In this document: positions 46,601 through 54,246 of the stretch, piece after piece | Position numbering within the stretch: the first letter of the stretch is position 1 | How the letters are laid out: the number at the start of each line of letters is the position of its first letter | Assembly: GCF_018967865.2 (NCBI RefSeq) | Contig: NZ_JAHLZY020000001.1 | Location: 3,472,001 to 3,536,000 of the forward strand | Length of the DNA stretch: 64,000 nucleotides | Reading direction: 5' to 3' | Source: Hymenobacter siberiensis | GTDB taxonomy: Bacteria > Bacteroidota > Bacteroidia > Cytophagales > Hymenobacteraceae | Program-made: the position numbers and the translations under genes | The notes under the pieces: model-generated | Database searches by the model: none | Told to the model about the DNA's origin: nothing | The model's input: only the letters and a program-made list of their open reading frames with translations

Positions 46601-48183
46601 ACGAGTGGATTGCCAAGGTGCGCCACGCTACGCCCGGCGTCGGCCTGATTTCGCCCCCGCCCCACCACGACATCTACTCCATCGAAGACCTCGCCCAGCT
46701 CATCTTCGACCTAAAAAACGCCAACCGCGCCGCCCGCATCAACGTGAAGCTGGTGAGCAAGGCGGGCGTGGGCACCATCGCGGCCGGAGTGGCTAAGGCC
46801 CACGCCGACGTGATTCTGATTGCCGGCTACGACGGCGGCACGGGCGCCTCACCCATCAGTTCCATCAAGCACGCCGGCCTGCCCTGGGAGCTGGGCCTGG
46901 CCGAAGCCCACCAGACCCTGGTGCAGAACCAGCTGCGCAGCCGCGTGGTGCTGCAAGCCGACGGCCAGCTGAAAACTGGCCGCGACCTGGCCGTAGCGGC
47001 GCTTTTGGGGGCCGAAGAATGGGGCGTAGCCACCGCCGCGCTGGTAGCCGGCGGCTGCGTGATGATGCGCAAATGCCACCTCAACACCTGCCCCGTGGGC
47101 GTGGCCACCCAGGACCCCGAGCTGCGCAAGCTCTTCACCGGCCAGCCCGAGCACATCGTAAACCTGTTCCGCTTCCTGGCCGAGGAGCTGCGCGAAATCA
47201 TGGCCGAGCTGGGTTTCCGCACGATAAATGAGATGGTGGGTCGCCCCGAATTCCTGAAGGTACGCGAGGGCATCACCCACTGGAAAGCCCGCCATCTCGA
47301 CCTGAGCGGCATGCTGCATCCTGCTGCCAACATCTCTGGCGGTACCCTGTATCAGAGCGAAGCGCAGGACCACGGCCTCGATAACGTCCTCGACTGGCAG
47401 CTGCTGGCGCACGCCCAGCCGGCCCTGGACCACCAGACGCCGGTCTACGGCGAGTTCGAGGTGCACAACACCGACCGCACCATCGGCACGCTGCTCTCGA
47501 ATGAGATTGCCAAGCGCTACCACGCCGCCGGCCTGCCCGACAACACGATTAACTACCGCTTCCACGGCTCGGCGGGGCAGAGTTTCGGCGCGTTCAGCGT
47601 AGCGGGCCTATCGTTTTCGCTCGAAGGCGAGGCCAACGACTACGTAGGCAAGGGCCTCAGCGGGGCCCGGCTGGCCATTTTCCCGGATGCCGCCGCCACG
47701 TTCGTGCCCGAAAACAACATCCTCATCGGCAACGTGGCGCTGTACGGGGCCACCTCCGGCGCGCTGTTCGTGCGCGGGCAGGCTGGCGAGCGGTTCGCCG
47801 TCCGCAACTCCGGTGCCACCGCCGTGGTGGAAGGCGTAGGCGACCACGGCTGCGAATACATGACGGGAGGACGCGCCCTCATCCTGGGCCAGACGGGCCG
47901 CAACTTCGCCGCCGGCATGAGCGGCGGCATCGCCTGGATTTACGACCCCAACGGCACCTTTCCCGAAAACTGCAACCCCGAAATGGTGGAACTAGACCCC
48001 CTCGACACTGAGGACGAGGACCAGATTCAGGAGCTGCTCCGGCAGCACGTGGAGCTGACTGGCAGCCAAGTGGCAGCCTTCCTGCTGGGCAGCTGGGCGG
48101 AGGAAGCCGGCAAGTTTGTGAAGGTGTTCCCGAGCGAGTATAAGAAGGTGCTGGCGAAGGCTCGGTATGCGACGGTGGGGTGA
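43660..48183 (+). CDS. gltB: Glutamate synthase large subunit GltB
   Basis: A 1507-residue amidotransferase. The catalytic cysteine of the class II glutaminase is Cys20 (EHDACGTGF), so a short propeptide is cleaved. The FMN/2-oxoglutarate domain has GAMSFGSISHEAHSTLAIAM and GGTGASPISSIKHAGLPWEL; the 3Fe-4S cysteines are in CVMMRKCHLNTCPVG. The C-terminal beta-helix (GAxxGxxG repeats) is present. It transfers the amide of glutamine to 2-oxoglutarate with gltD. Placement near the urease operon fits nitrogen assimilation, since urease supplies ammonia. Confidence 0.97.
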   Translation: MQPTDTAQGLYRPEFEHDACGTGFITHLNGRKTHQTVVDALTMLENMEHRGACGCDTDSGDGAGLLIQIPHWFLLEECTALSIRLPEPGSYGVGTAFLPKDEALRAACHDVINGAAARLGFPLLGYRPLPVNPAGIGPTALAAEPVMEQVFFGRPAGIVTAEDFERKLYVLRRLIFKTVRETVPAAMDVFYFASLSCKTIVYKGQLTTYQVRGYFPDLSDERVVSAFGLVHSRFSTNTFPSWKLAQPFRFLAHNGEINTLRGNLNWFYAGLRNYVSPYFSAAEMDMLLPVVDAGQSDSACLDNVVEILLHSGRPLPHVMMMLVPEAWDGNTQMDPLKKAFYEFHATFMEPWDGPAALIFTDGHQIGAMLDRNGLRPLRYLETTDGRVLVASEAGVLHIDPATVVQKGRLQPGKMLLVDTVAGRIITDEELKAQAAGRQPYGAWLNEYQIRLEELPEPRQMFTNLAADAVFKYHQVFGYTREDIDALITPMALDAKEPIGSMGVDVPLAVLSDQPQHLSSYFKQFFAQVTNPPIDPIRERLVMSLATFLGNNGNILDEDKHHCHCVALRQPILSNHELEKLRSIDTGMFNAKTLQTYFKADGLPGSLERGLARLCRYAEDAVNDGFEVLILSDRALDSEHAPIPSLLAVSAVHHHLIKLGFRGSVGLVVEAGDVWEVHHFACLLSFGATAINPYLALATVRTMREAGHLATSLDQSQLTYNYIKAVCDGLLKIFSKMGISTLQSYHGAQVFEILGINQAVVDAYFCGAVTRIGGLGLDEIARETLYKHFQGFKTTTPEEQILLSDGGLYHWRRRGEAHMFNPETVHLLQLATRTNNYATYQRYAKLINEQTRQMFTLRGLLDFAHHRDPISIDEVEPAEGILKRFATGAMSFGSISHEAHSTLAIAMNRIGGKSNTGEGGEDPMRYEVLPNGDSMRSAIKQVASARFGVTAHYLTNADELQIKMAQGAKPGEGGQLPGHKVDEWIAKVRHATPGVGLISPPPHHDIYSIEDLAQLIFDLKNANRAARINVKLVSKAGVGTIAAGVAKAHADVILIAGYDGGTGASPISSIKHAGLPWELGLAEAHQTLVQNQLRSRVVLQADGQLKTGRDLAVAALLGAEEWGVATAALVAGGCVMMRKCHLNTCPVGVATQDPELRKLFTGQPEHIVNLFRFLAEELREIMAELGFRTINEMVGRPEFLKVREGITHWKARHLDLSGMLHPAANISGGTLYQSEAQDHGLDNVLDWQLLAHAQPALDHQTPVYGEFEVHNTDRTIGTLLSNEIAKRYHAAGLPDNTINYRFHGSAGQSFGAFSVAGLSFSLEGEANDYVGKGLSGARLAIFPDAAATFVPENNILIGNVALYGATSGALFVRGQAGERFAVRNSGATAVVEGVGDHGCEYMTGGRALILGQTGRNFAAGMSGGIAWIYDPNGTFPENCNPEMVELDPLDTEDEDQIQELLRQHVELTGSQVAAFLLGSWAEEAGKFVKVFPSEYKKVLAKARYATVG

Positions 48184-48189
48184 TATTTG

Positions 48190-48234
48190 AACGTCATGCA
48201 GAACGTCATGCTTCGCTACGCTCTGCATGACGTT
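48190..48234. repeat. Short palindromic repeat, GTCATGC family, copy 4
   Basis: Arms aacgtcatgcaga and tctgcatgacgtt, 13 bp each, with a 19-nt centre that is itself part of the family (cgtcatgcttcgctacgc). Lies after gltB and before the GIY-YIG pseudogene. Confidence 0.82.
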
Positions 48235-48262
48235 CTAAAAACACCTTCAAATCCTACCCACC

Positions 48263-48568
48263 ATGTACGTGTACATGCTCACCAATCCCAATCGAACCGT
48301 TCTCTACACTGGTGTCACGAATGACCTAAACCGCCGCCTAGCCGAACACGGCGACACGTTAGGCAGCGGTAACAAATTCACCGGCCGCTACCAAGCCAAT
48401 TTATTCGTCTACTTCGAGCTCTGCCCTGACCCCAAGTAAGCCATTACCCACGAGAAAGAGCTGAAAGGCTGGAGCCGCGCCAAAAAGGAAAAACTCATTG
48501 CTGGCTTCAACCCCAATTGGGAAGCCATCGACCTAGAAACCTGGACCGGTCCAAATAATGAAATCTAA
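48263..48568 (+). pseudogene. GIY-YIG endonuclease gene with an in-frame stop
   Basis: From ATG 48263 the frame reads MYVYMLTNPNRTVLYTGVTN then DLNRRLAEHG, the GIY-YIG core (YVYMLTN... YTGV... R). A TAA at 48437-48439 follows FELCPDPK. Reading through it, AITHEKELKGWSRAKKEKLI and more continue to a second stop at 48566, matching full-length small GIY-YIG proteins (about 100 residues). The stop is one change from CAA (Gln). Catalytic residues appear in the first part; the downstream Glu (HEKELK) lies beyond the stop. The gene separates gltB from gltD. Confidence 0.9.
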
Positions 48569-48576
48569 GAAATCAG

Positions 48577-48672
48577 AACGTCATGCAGAACGGAGCGCAG
48601 CGACCTGCTGACGTCTGATTACTAATCTAGTATCAGCACGCGAGATGCTTCGCTGCGCTCTGCATGACGTTC
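48577..48672. repeat. Palindromic intergenic repeat, GTCATGC family, copy 5
   Basis: Arms gaacgtcatgcagaacggag... and the inverse ending ctctgcatgacgttc. The loop includes ctaatctag. With copy 4 it brackets the GIY-YIG pseudogene. Confidence 0.85.
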
Positions 48673-48691
48673 TAAATAATCCCAACGACCC

Positions 48692-50161
48692 ATGGCCAAC
48701 CCCACCGGTTTCAAAGAATTCTCCCGCGAGCTCCCTTCCAAAGCCGCGCCGCAGGAGCGCGTGGCCCACAACCGCGAGTTCGTGGGCACCTACGCCGAAG
48801 ACCAACTCACCCAGCAGGCGGGCCGCTGCATGGACTGCGGCATCCCATTCTGCCACTCGGGCTGCCCGCTGGGCAACATCATTCCCGAATTCAACGATGC
48901 CGTGCGCGAGGAAAAGTGGGAAAACGCCTACCAGATTCTCTCCGCCACCAACAACTTCCCGGAGTTCACCGGCCGCATCTGCCCCGCGCCATGCGAGGCG
49001 GCCTGCGTGCTCAGCATCCACAGCAGCCCGGTGGCCATTGAGGAAATCGAAAAGCACATCATCGAAATTGCCTTCGCCAAGGGCTACGTGCAGCCCACGG
49101 CGCCGGTCCTGAAATCGGGTAAGACGGTGGCCGTGGTGGGCTCCGGCCCGGCGGGGCTGGCGGCAGCGGCGCAGCTGGCGCGGGCCGGCCACACCGTCAC
49201 CGTGTTCGAGCGCGACGACCGGCCCGGCGGCCTGCTCCGCTACGGCATCCCCGATTTCAAGCTCGATAAGTGGGTCATCGACCGCCGCATCAAGCTGCTC
49301 GAAGACGATGGCATCAGCTTCCGCTGCGGCGTCGAAATCGGCCACGACATCTCGGGGGCTGAACTCACCGCCACCTTCGATGCCGTGGTGCTGGCCGGCG
49401 GCGCCAGCGTGCCGCGCGACCTGACCATTCCCAGCCGCGAGCTGCCGGGCATTTACTTCGCCATGGACTACCTCACGCAGCACAACCGCCGGGTGAGCGA
49501 GCTGGGCATCGAGGACGACGAAATCTGGGTGGAGGGCCAGGACGTGGTGGTCATCGGCAGCGGTGATACGGGCTCCGACTGCGTGGGCACCGCCAACCGC
49601 CAGCGGGCGCGCTCGGTCACGCAATTTGCCCTCATGCACCAGCCCGGCGCTGAGCGCCCCGCACACACGCCCTGGCCGCAGGAGCCCCACATTTTCCGCA
49701 GCAGCACCTCGCACGAGGAAGGCTGCCAGCGCTACTGGGGCATCAACACCAAAGCCTTCCTGGCCGACGAGGCCGGCCAGCTCCGCGCCCTGCGCGTGAG
49801 CGACGTGACCTGGGAAACCGATGTGCTGGGCCGCCGTATCCGCTTCGAGGAAGTGCCCGATTCGGACCGCGAAATCCCCTGCCAGCGCGTGCTGCTGGCC
49901 CTGGGCTTCACCGGCCCCCGCGTAACCGGCCTGCTCACCGAGCTGGGCCTGGCCCTCGACGAGCGCGGCAACGTGCGCGCCGACGAACAAGCCTACCGCA
50001 CCTCCCGCCCCAACGTGTTCGTGGCCGGCGACATGCGCCGGGGCCAGTCATTGGTCGTCTGGGCCATCTCGGAAGGCCGCGAGGCCGCGCGGGAAGTTGA
50101 CATATTCCTGACCGGCAAGACGGCCCTGCCGAGCAAGAATGCGGTGGGGATGTTTGCTTGA
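48692..50161 (+). CDS. gltD: Glutamate synthase small subunit GltD
   Basis: A 489-residue flavoprotein. N-terminal Fe-S cysteines in [17 protein letters not shown] and [13 protein letters not shown] site [24 protein letters not shown] site [17 protein letters not shown]-terminal FAD contact [18 protein letters not shown]. It passes electrons from NADPH to GltB. The ATG at 48692 follows a palindrome. The gltB-gltD distance of 508 bp is larger than the usual short gap because of the GIY-YIG cassette. Confidence 0.97.
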   Translation: MANPTGFKEFSRELPSKAAPQERVAHNREFVGTYAEDQLTQQAGRCMDCGIPFCHSGCPLGNIIPEFNDAVREEKWENAYQILSATNNFPEFTGRICPAPCEAACVLSIHSSPVAIEEIEKHIIEIAFAKGYVQPTAPVLKSGKTVAVVGSGPAGLAAAAQLARAGHTVTVFERDDRPGGLLRYGIPDFKLDKWVIDRRIKLLEDDGISFRCGVEIGHDISGAELTATFDAVVLAGGASVPRDLTIPSRELPGIYFAMDYLTQHNRRVSELGIEDDEIWVEGQDVVVIGSGDTGSDCVGTANRQRARSVTQFALMHQPGAERPAHTPWPQEPHIFRSSTSHEEGCQRYWGINTKAFLADEAGQLRALRVSDVTWETDVLGRRIRFEEVPDSDREIPCQRVLLALGFTGPRVTGLLTELGLALDERGNVRADEQAYRTSRPNVFVAGDMRRGQSLVVWAISEGREAAREVDIFLTGKTALPSKNAVGMFA

Positions 50162-50205
50162 GAAATTTGGCACCTAAACTACTCTATCACAACCGGTTAT
50201 ACCTT

Positions 50206-50394
50206 GAACTGGCGCGAGTTTAGCGCAACGCAACTCGTGACCGACCATAACTTGGAGGCTGCGCCTCCAATGCCGCGCCAGCGGCAGTCCCGCACCGCGC
50301 CGCTAAACTATTCCTACGGCATTGTTCGGTTTCGAGGCGCAGCCTCGCCCGGATGTCCGGCACGAGTTACGCTGCGCTAAACTCGCGCCAGTTC
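50206..50394. repeat. 189-bp inverted-repeat element after gltD
   Basis: Ends 50206-50239 and 50361-50394 are reverse complements with two mismatches (gaactggcgcgagtttagcg...). Inner small palindromes (ggaggctgcgcctcc, cgaggcgcagcctcg) make a multi-stem structure. It may be a terminator region or a miniature mobile element; no target repeat is clear. Confidence 0.82.
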
Positions 50395-50403
50395 TTTGCC
50401 TAC

Positions 50404-51948
50404 TCAATACGCCCGATTCGCCCCCGCCACCAAATACAGCGGGTCATCCTCAATATTCACGTCAATAAGCGCGCCGGCCTTGCCCAGCAGCTGGCGACAG
50501 TCGGGGCTGAGGTGGCGCAGGTGCAGGGTTTTGCCGGCGCGGTGGTAGCGCTCGGTCAGCTTGTGCAGGGCGTCGAGGGCCGACATATCGGCCACCCGGC
50601 TTTCGCGGAAATCCACAATGACTTGGGCCGGGTCGGTGGCCACGTCGAACTTCTCGCCGAAGGCCTGCACTGAGCCGAAGAAGAGTGGCCCGTAGATTTC
50701 GTAGTGCTTCACCCCGGCCGCGTCTATGTGGTGGCGGGCCCGGATGCGCTTGGCATTCTCCCAGGCAAAGGCCAGCGCCGACACCACCACGCCCAGCAGC
50801 ACGGCCAGCGCCAGGTTCTGCGAAATGGCGGTTACGGCCGTCACGAGCAGCATTACCAGCACGTCGGTGCGGGGCATGCGGCGCAGAATGCGCAGGCTGG
50901 CCCATTCAAACGTACCGATGACGACCATAAACATCACGCCCACCAGCGCGGCCAGCGGTAGGCGCTCAATTACGGGGGCACCCACCACCACGAACAACGC
51001 CAGCGCCACGGCCGACACCACGCCCGACAGCCGCCCACGCCCGCCGGACTCCAGGTTCACCATGGTCTGCCCAATCATAGCGCAGCCACCCATGCCGCCC
51101 GTCAGGCCCGATGCCACGTTGGCCAGGCCCTGGGCCACGCAGTCCTGGTTGCCCCGGCCGCGCGAGTCGGTCATTTCATCCACCACCGTGAGGGTGAGCA
51201 GGCTTTCGGTGAGGCCCACCAGCGCCATAATGATGGAATAAGGCAGCACAAGGGCCAGCGTGGCCCAACTCAGCGGCACCTGCGGCAGGTGCAGCGTGGG
51301 CAGCCCGCCCGCGATGGAGGCAATGTCGCCTACGGCCTTGGTTTGCAGTCCGCCAAAAATCACCAGCGCCGACACCGTCACAATGGCCACCAGCGAAGCC
51401 GGCACCGCCTTGGTGAGCCGGGGCAGGAAGTACACGATGGCCATGGTGAGGGCCACCAGCCCGGCCATCAGCAGCAGCGGCGTACCCATGAGCCAGTACT
51501 CGGCCCCGGCCGCGTCGCGCACCTTAAACTGCTCCAGCTGGGCCATAAAAATGATAACGGCCAAGCCATTAACGAAGCCATATACCACCGGCTGCGGCAC
51601 CAGCCGGATAAACTTGCCCAGCCGCAGCAGCCCGATGGCAATCTGAATCAGGCCCATCAGCGCCACGGCCACAAACAGGTATTCGACGCCGTGCTGCGCC
51701 ACCAGACTCACAATAACGACGGCCACCGAGCCCGCCGCGCCGGAAATCATACCCGGACGGCCACCAAAAACACTCGTAATCAAGCAAATAATAAACGCTG
51801 AGCCAATGCCCACCAACGGGCTGATGTGGGCCAGCAGCGCGAAGGCTACTACCTCGGGCACCAGCGCCAGCGCGGTGGTGAGGCCGGCTAGGATTTCGTT
51901 TTTAGCGTTGCGTCGGTACTGTGATAAATAGGAAGAAACAGAAGTCAT
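50404..51948 (-). CDS. SulP-family anion transporter with STAS domain
   Basis: About 514 residues from ATG 51948 (MTSVSSYLSQYRRNAKNEIL). Ten or more transmembrane segments include the SulP hallmark GLTTALALVPEVVAFALLAH and ISGAAGSVAVVIVSL; the later TGGMGGCAMIGQTMVNLESG is also typical. The C-terminal 110 residues are a STAS domain (EIYGPLFFGSVQAFGEKFD, IVDFRESRVADMSALDAL). Family members move sulfate, bicarbonate or other anions. A minus-strand promoter box lies at 52081. Confidence 0.93.
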   Translation of the reverse strand: MTSVSSYLSQYRRNAKNEILAGLTTALALVPEVVAFALLAHISPLVGIGSAFIICLITSVFGGRPGMISGAAGSVAVVIVSLVAQHGVEYLFVAVALMGLIQIAIGLLRLGKFIRLVPQPVVYGFVNGLAVIIFMAQLEQFKVRDAAGAEYWLMGTPLLLMAGLVALTMAIVYFLPRLTKAVPASLVAIVTVSALVIFGGLQTKAVGDIASIAGGLPTLHLPQVPLSWATLALVLPYSIIMALVGLTESLLTLTVVDEMTDSRGRGNQDCVAQGLANVASGLTGGMGGCAMIGQTMVNLESGGRGRLSGVVSAVALALFVVVGAPVIERLPLAALVGVMFMVVIGTFEWASLRILRRMPRTDVLVMLLVTAVTAISQNLALAVLLGVVVSALAFAWENAKRIRARHHIDAAGVKHYEIYGPLFFGSVQAFGEKFDVATDPAQVIVDFRESRVADMSALDALHKLTERYHRAGKTLHLRHLSPDCRQLLGKAGALIDVNIEDDPLYLVAGANRAY

Positions 51949-52080
51949 AAACAACCAGGGAAGAGGCAAAAGAAAAGCCGCACGCTTCCGGCGGGAAGCG
52001 GCGGCACCAGGGTTTCGGGCCAGTCCTCAGGGTGGGGTGAGCTTGAAAATAGCGGGGATAAAGGAGGGCATATCTGCCTG

Positions 52081-52088
52081 CAAAGGTA
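52081..52088 (-). promoter_or_regulatory. Candidate -7 box for the SulP gene
   Basis: TACCTTTG on the minus strand (caaaggta on +), a full match to TAnnTTTG, about 130 nt before the ATG. A -33 TTG at normal distance is not clear. Confidence 0.5.
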
Positions 52089-52225
52089 AGGCCGCCGGAC
52101 GCAGCGGGTGGCACTGCCGCAAAATTTGCGGCGCAAAACCGGCCCCGGAACCGCAGGCTGGCAGCGTGTTGCAGCGGTTTGCCAAGCAATGAACGGGCCG
52201 GACAGTAGCGGCTCGCTTCGCCCCC

Positions 52226-53386
52226 CTACCCTATTGCCCGCTGCACCCAGGGCTTCAGCCCAGGCACGCGGGCCAGGCGCACGGCCGCGTTCACCAGCCA
52301 CGCCTTGTTGCTGAGGAAGCGCATGAGGCGGTAGCTTTTGGCCAGCTTCCGCCCGATTTGGTGGGCCACCCGCGCATCGTATTCCCGCATGAATTCGGCG
52401 CTGAAATCCTGCTTCGTAAAGCAGGCCGCTGCCTGCGTTCCGGCCAATATTCCGCTCTGAATGGCCGTGTCGATGCCGTGGCCCTGCAAGGGGTCGATGA
52501 GCGAAGCCGCATCGCCGCACAGCATAAACCGGCGGCCGCTGATGTTGCGCACCCGCCCGCCACCCAGCGGCAGGCCAAAGCCCACGATAGGCCCCAGCGC
52601 CCGCGCCTGGGCGAAGCGCCCGGCCAGCTCGGGGTGCGTGGCCAGCACCCGCGTGAGCGTTTCCTTGAGGTCGACTTTGTGCTGCGAAACGATTTCGGCC
52701 AGCATGCCCAGGCCCACGTTGTAGCGCCCCCCGCCCACAGGAAACAACCACACGTAGCCAGCCAGGTAGTCGCTGCTGAGGAAAAACTCGGTGGTGCCGC
52801 TGCTGGCCCCGGCCACGTTTTCGTAGTAGGCCCGCACGCCGGCGCAGTGGTGGGCGCGGTCGAGCGGCGCGGGCAGCAGCTTGCGGCCCACGGCCGAGTT
52901 AGCCCCATCGCAGCCGATGACTAGCTGCGCGGTAATTTCGCGGCCCTCGGTGGTCGTCAAGCGGGCATGGTCGGGCTCGATTTGCAGGGTTTTGAGGCCG
53001 GTGTTTTCGAGAATTTCGGTGGCTGAATGCTGGCGCACCAGCGCCAGCAGCGCCGCGTCGAACGTTTCGCGGGGGCTGTTGAAGCTGGGCAGCGTCCATT
53101 GCAGCGTGAGGCTGGTGCCGCTGGGAGCCACGAGGCGGGAGTCGCGCACGTCGTCGCGCGGCTGCAGCTGCCAAAGCGCCTCCACAAACGCCGGGTCGAG
53201 CTGGCGCAGGGCTTTGAAGGCCTGGCCGGGGATGGCATCGCCGCACACTTTATCGCGCGGGAACCGGGCCTTGTCCAACAGGGCCACGCGCAGGCCGCGG
53301 TGGCGCAGGGCCAGCGCGCAGGCCGCGCCGGCCGGCCCGGCACCAACGATGGCCACGTCGTAATCAAAGAGGGAAGAAACAGGCAC
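52226..53386 (-). CDS. Geranylgeranyl-reductase-like FAD oxidoreductase
   Basis: A 386-residue flavoprotein. N-terminal FAD motif DVAIVGAGPAGAACALALRH, then LLDKARFPRDKVCGDAIPGQ (the PRDKxCGD block of geranylgeranyl reductases), a second dinucleotide segment VIGCDGANSAVGRKL, and GDAASLIDPLQGHGIDTAIQ near the C-terminus. It probably saturates isoprenoid side chains, for example of menaquinone or lipids. Start is GTG 53386. A full -7 box (TACCTTTG, 53392-53399) lies only 5 nt upstream of the GTG, so the message may have almost no leader. Confidence 0.88.
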   Translation of the reverse strand: MPVSSLFDYDVAIVGAGPAGAACALALRHRGLRVALLDKARFPRDKVCGDAIPGQAFKALRQLDPAFVEALWQLQPRDDVRDSRLVAPSGTSLTLQWTLPSFNSPRETFDAALLALVRQHSATEILENTGLKTLQIEPDHARLTTTEGREITAQLVIGCDGANSAVGRKLLPAPLDRAHHCAGVRAYYENVAGASSGTTEFFLSSDYLAGYVWLFPVGGGRYNVGLGMLAEIVSQHKVDLKETLTRVLATHPELAGRFAQARALGPIVGFGLPLGGGRVRNISGRRFMLCGDAASLIDPLQGHGIDTAIQSGILAGTQAAACFTKQDFSAEFMREYDARVAHQIGRKLAKSYRLMRFLSNKAWLVNAAVRLARVPGLKPWVQRAIG

Positions 53387-53391
53387 GAGCC

Positions 53392-53399
53392 CAAAGGTA
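53392..53399 (-). promoter_or_regulatory. Candidate -7 box next to the GTG start
   Basis: TACCTTTG on the minus strand, exact TAnnTTTG match, ending 5 nt before the GTG of the flavoprotein gene. Confidence 0.5.
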
Positions 53400-53527
53400 G
53401 TAGCCGCGCCCGGGCAGTGGGCCGAAGCGCGGGTGGCCCGGCCACATTTTCGGCGGCTTTGCGTACATTCAGCTACACTTCATTTCCTGGCCTTGACTGC
53501 TTCTACCGAACATCCTGCTCCCGGCCG

Positions 53528-54193
53528 ATGACGCGGCCCACCTCCAGGCCCTGCCGCTACCAGCTGCTGGACGCGCACCGCGAACCAATTTTCGACGACG
53601 TGGTAGCCGCCACGGCCCAGCTCTTCGGCGTTCCCAACGCCATGCTCTCCATCGTGGCGAAAGACCAGGTGCTGGTGAAAGCGCCCTACAACCTGCCCGT
53701 GCCCATCGAGCGCATCCCCCGCGAGCAAAGCCTGTACTCGGCCACCATTCTGCAACACGACACGGCCGTGTTCGAAGACCTCAACCAAAAGAGTGCGCCG
53801 GGCGTCGACATTTCCCTGCTTCAGCAGCTGGGCCTGAGCTTTTATGCCGGCCACAAACTGCGCACGCCCGACGGCTACAACCTCGGCTCACTGTGCGTGT
53901 ACAATGGCCCGCCCCAGCAGTTTGCACCTATCGAGCGGGCCACCCTGGCCATCCTGGTGATGCGCCTGCTGGAGTTGCGCCGCACCCTGGACGCGCACGC
54001 CGACCGCACCGCCGTGCTCTGGGACCCCGTGTACCGCGCCATTGGCGGGCAGTTGGGCCGCCTTAGCGCCCTGGCCGAGCGCACCACGCCCCCCGGCGGC
54101 CCCGCCCAGCTCACCGAGCCCGTGGTGGCCGAAGTGCAGGGCATCGCCGATGTGGTTGACCAGTTTGTGACCGCCGCGCTCAAGCGGGTGTAG
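53528..54193 (+). CDS. GAF-domain protein
   Basis: About 221 residues from ATG 53528. Residues 10-155 form a GAF domain (IFDDVVAATAQLFGVPNAML, SIVAKDQVLVKAPYNL, LGLSFYAGHKLRTPDGYNLG, SLCVYNGPPQQF), of the class common in sensors. No kinase or output domain is attached, so it may bind a small ligand and act through a partner. The last 60 residues are helical. It lies 53 nt before dxr on the same strand, but dxr has its own -7 box, so coupling is uncertain. Confidence 0.8.
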   Translation: MTRPTSRPCRYQLLDAHREPIFDDVVAATAQLFGVPNAMLSIVAKDQVLVKAPYNLPVPIERIPREQSLYSATILQHDTAVFEDLNQKSAPGVDISLLQQLGLSFYAGHKLRTPDGYNLGSLCVYNGPPQQFAPIERATLAILVMRLLELRRTLDAHADRTAVLWDPVYRAIGGQLGRLSALAERTTPPGGPAQLTEPVVAEVQGIADVVDQFVTAALKRV

Positions 54194-54214
54194 CCCTTGA
54201 GCGCGGGGACGGTG

Positions 54215-54222
54215 TACTTTTG
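54215..54222 (+). promoter_or_regulatory. Candidate -7 box of dxr
   Basis: TACTTTTG, exact TAnnTTTG match, 24 nt before the dxr ATG; a TTG lies 15 nt upstream (54197-54199), slightly closer than usual. Confidence 0.6.
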
Positions 54223-54246
54223 CCCCGTTTCCGTGTTTGCATCATT

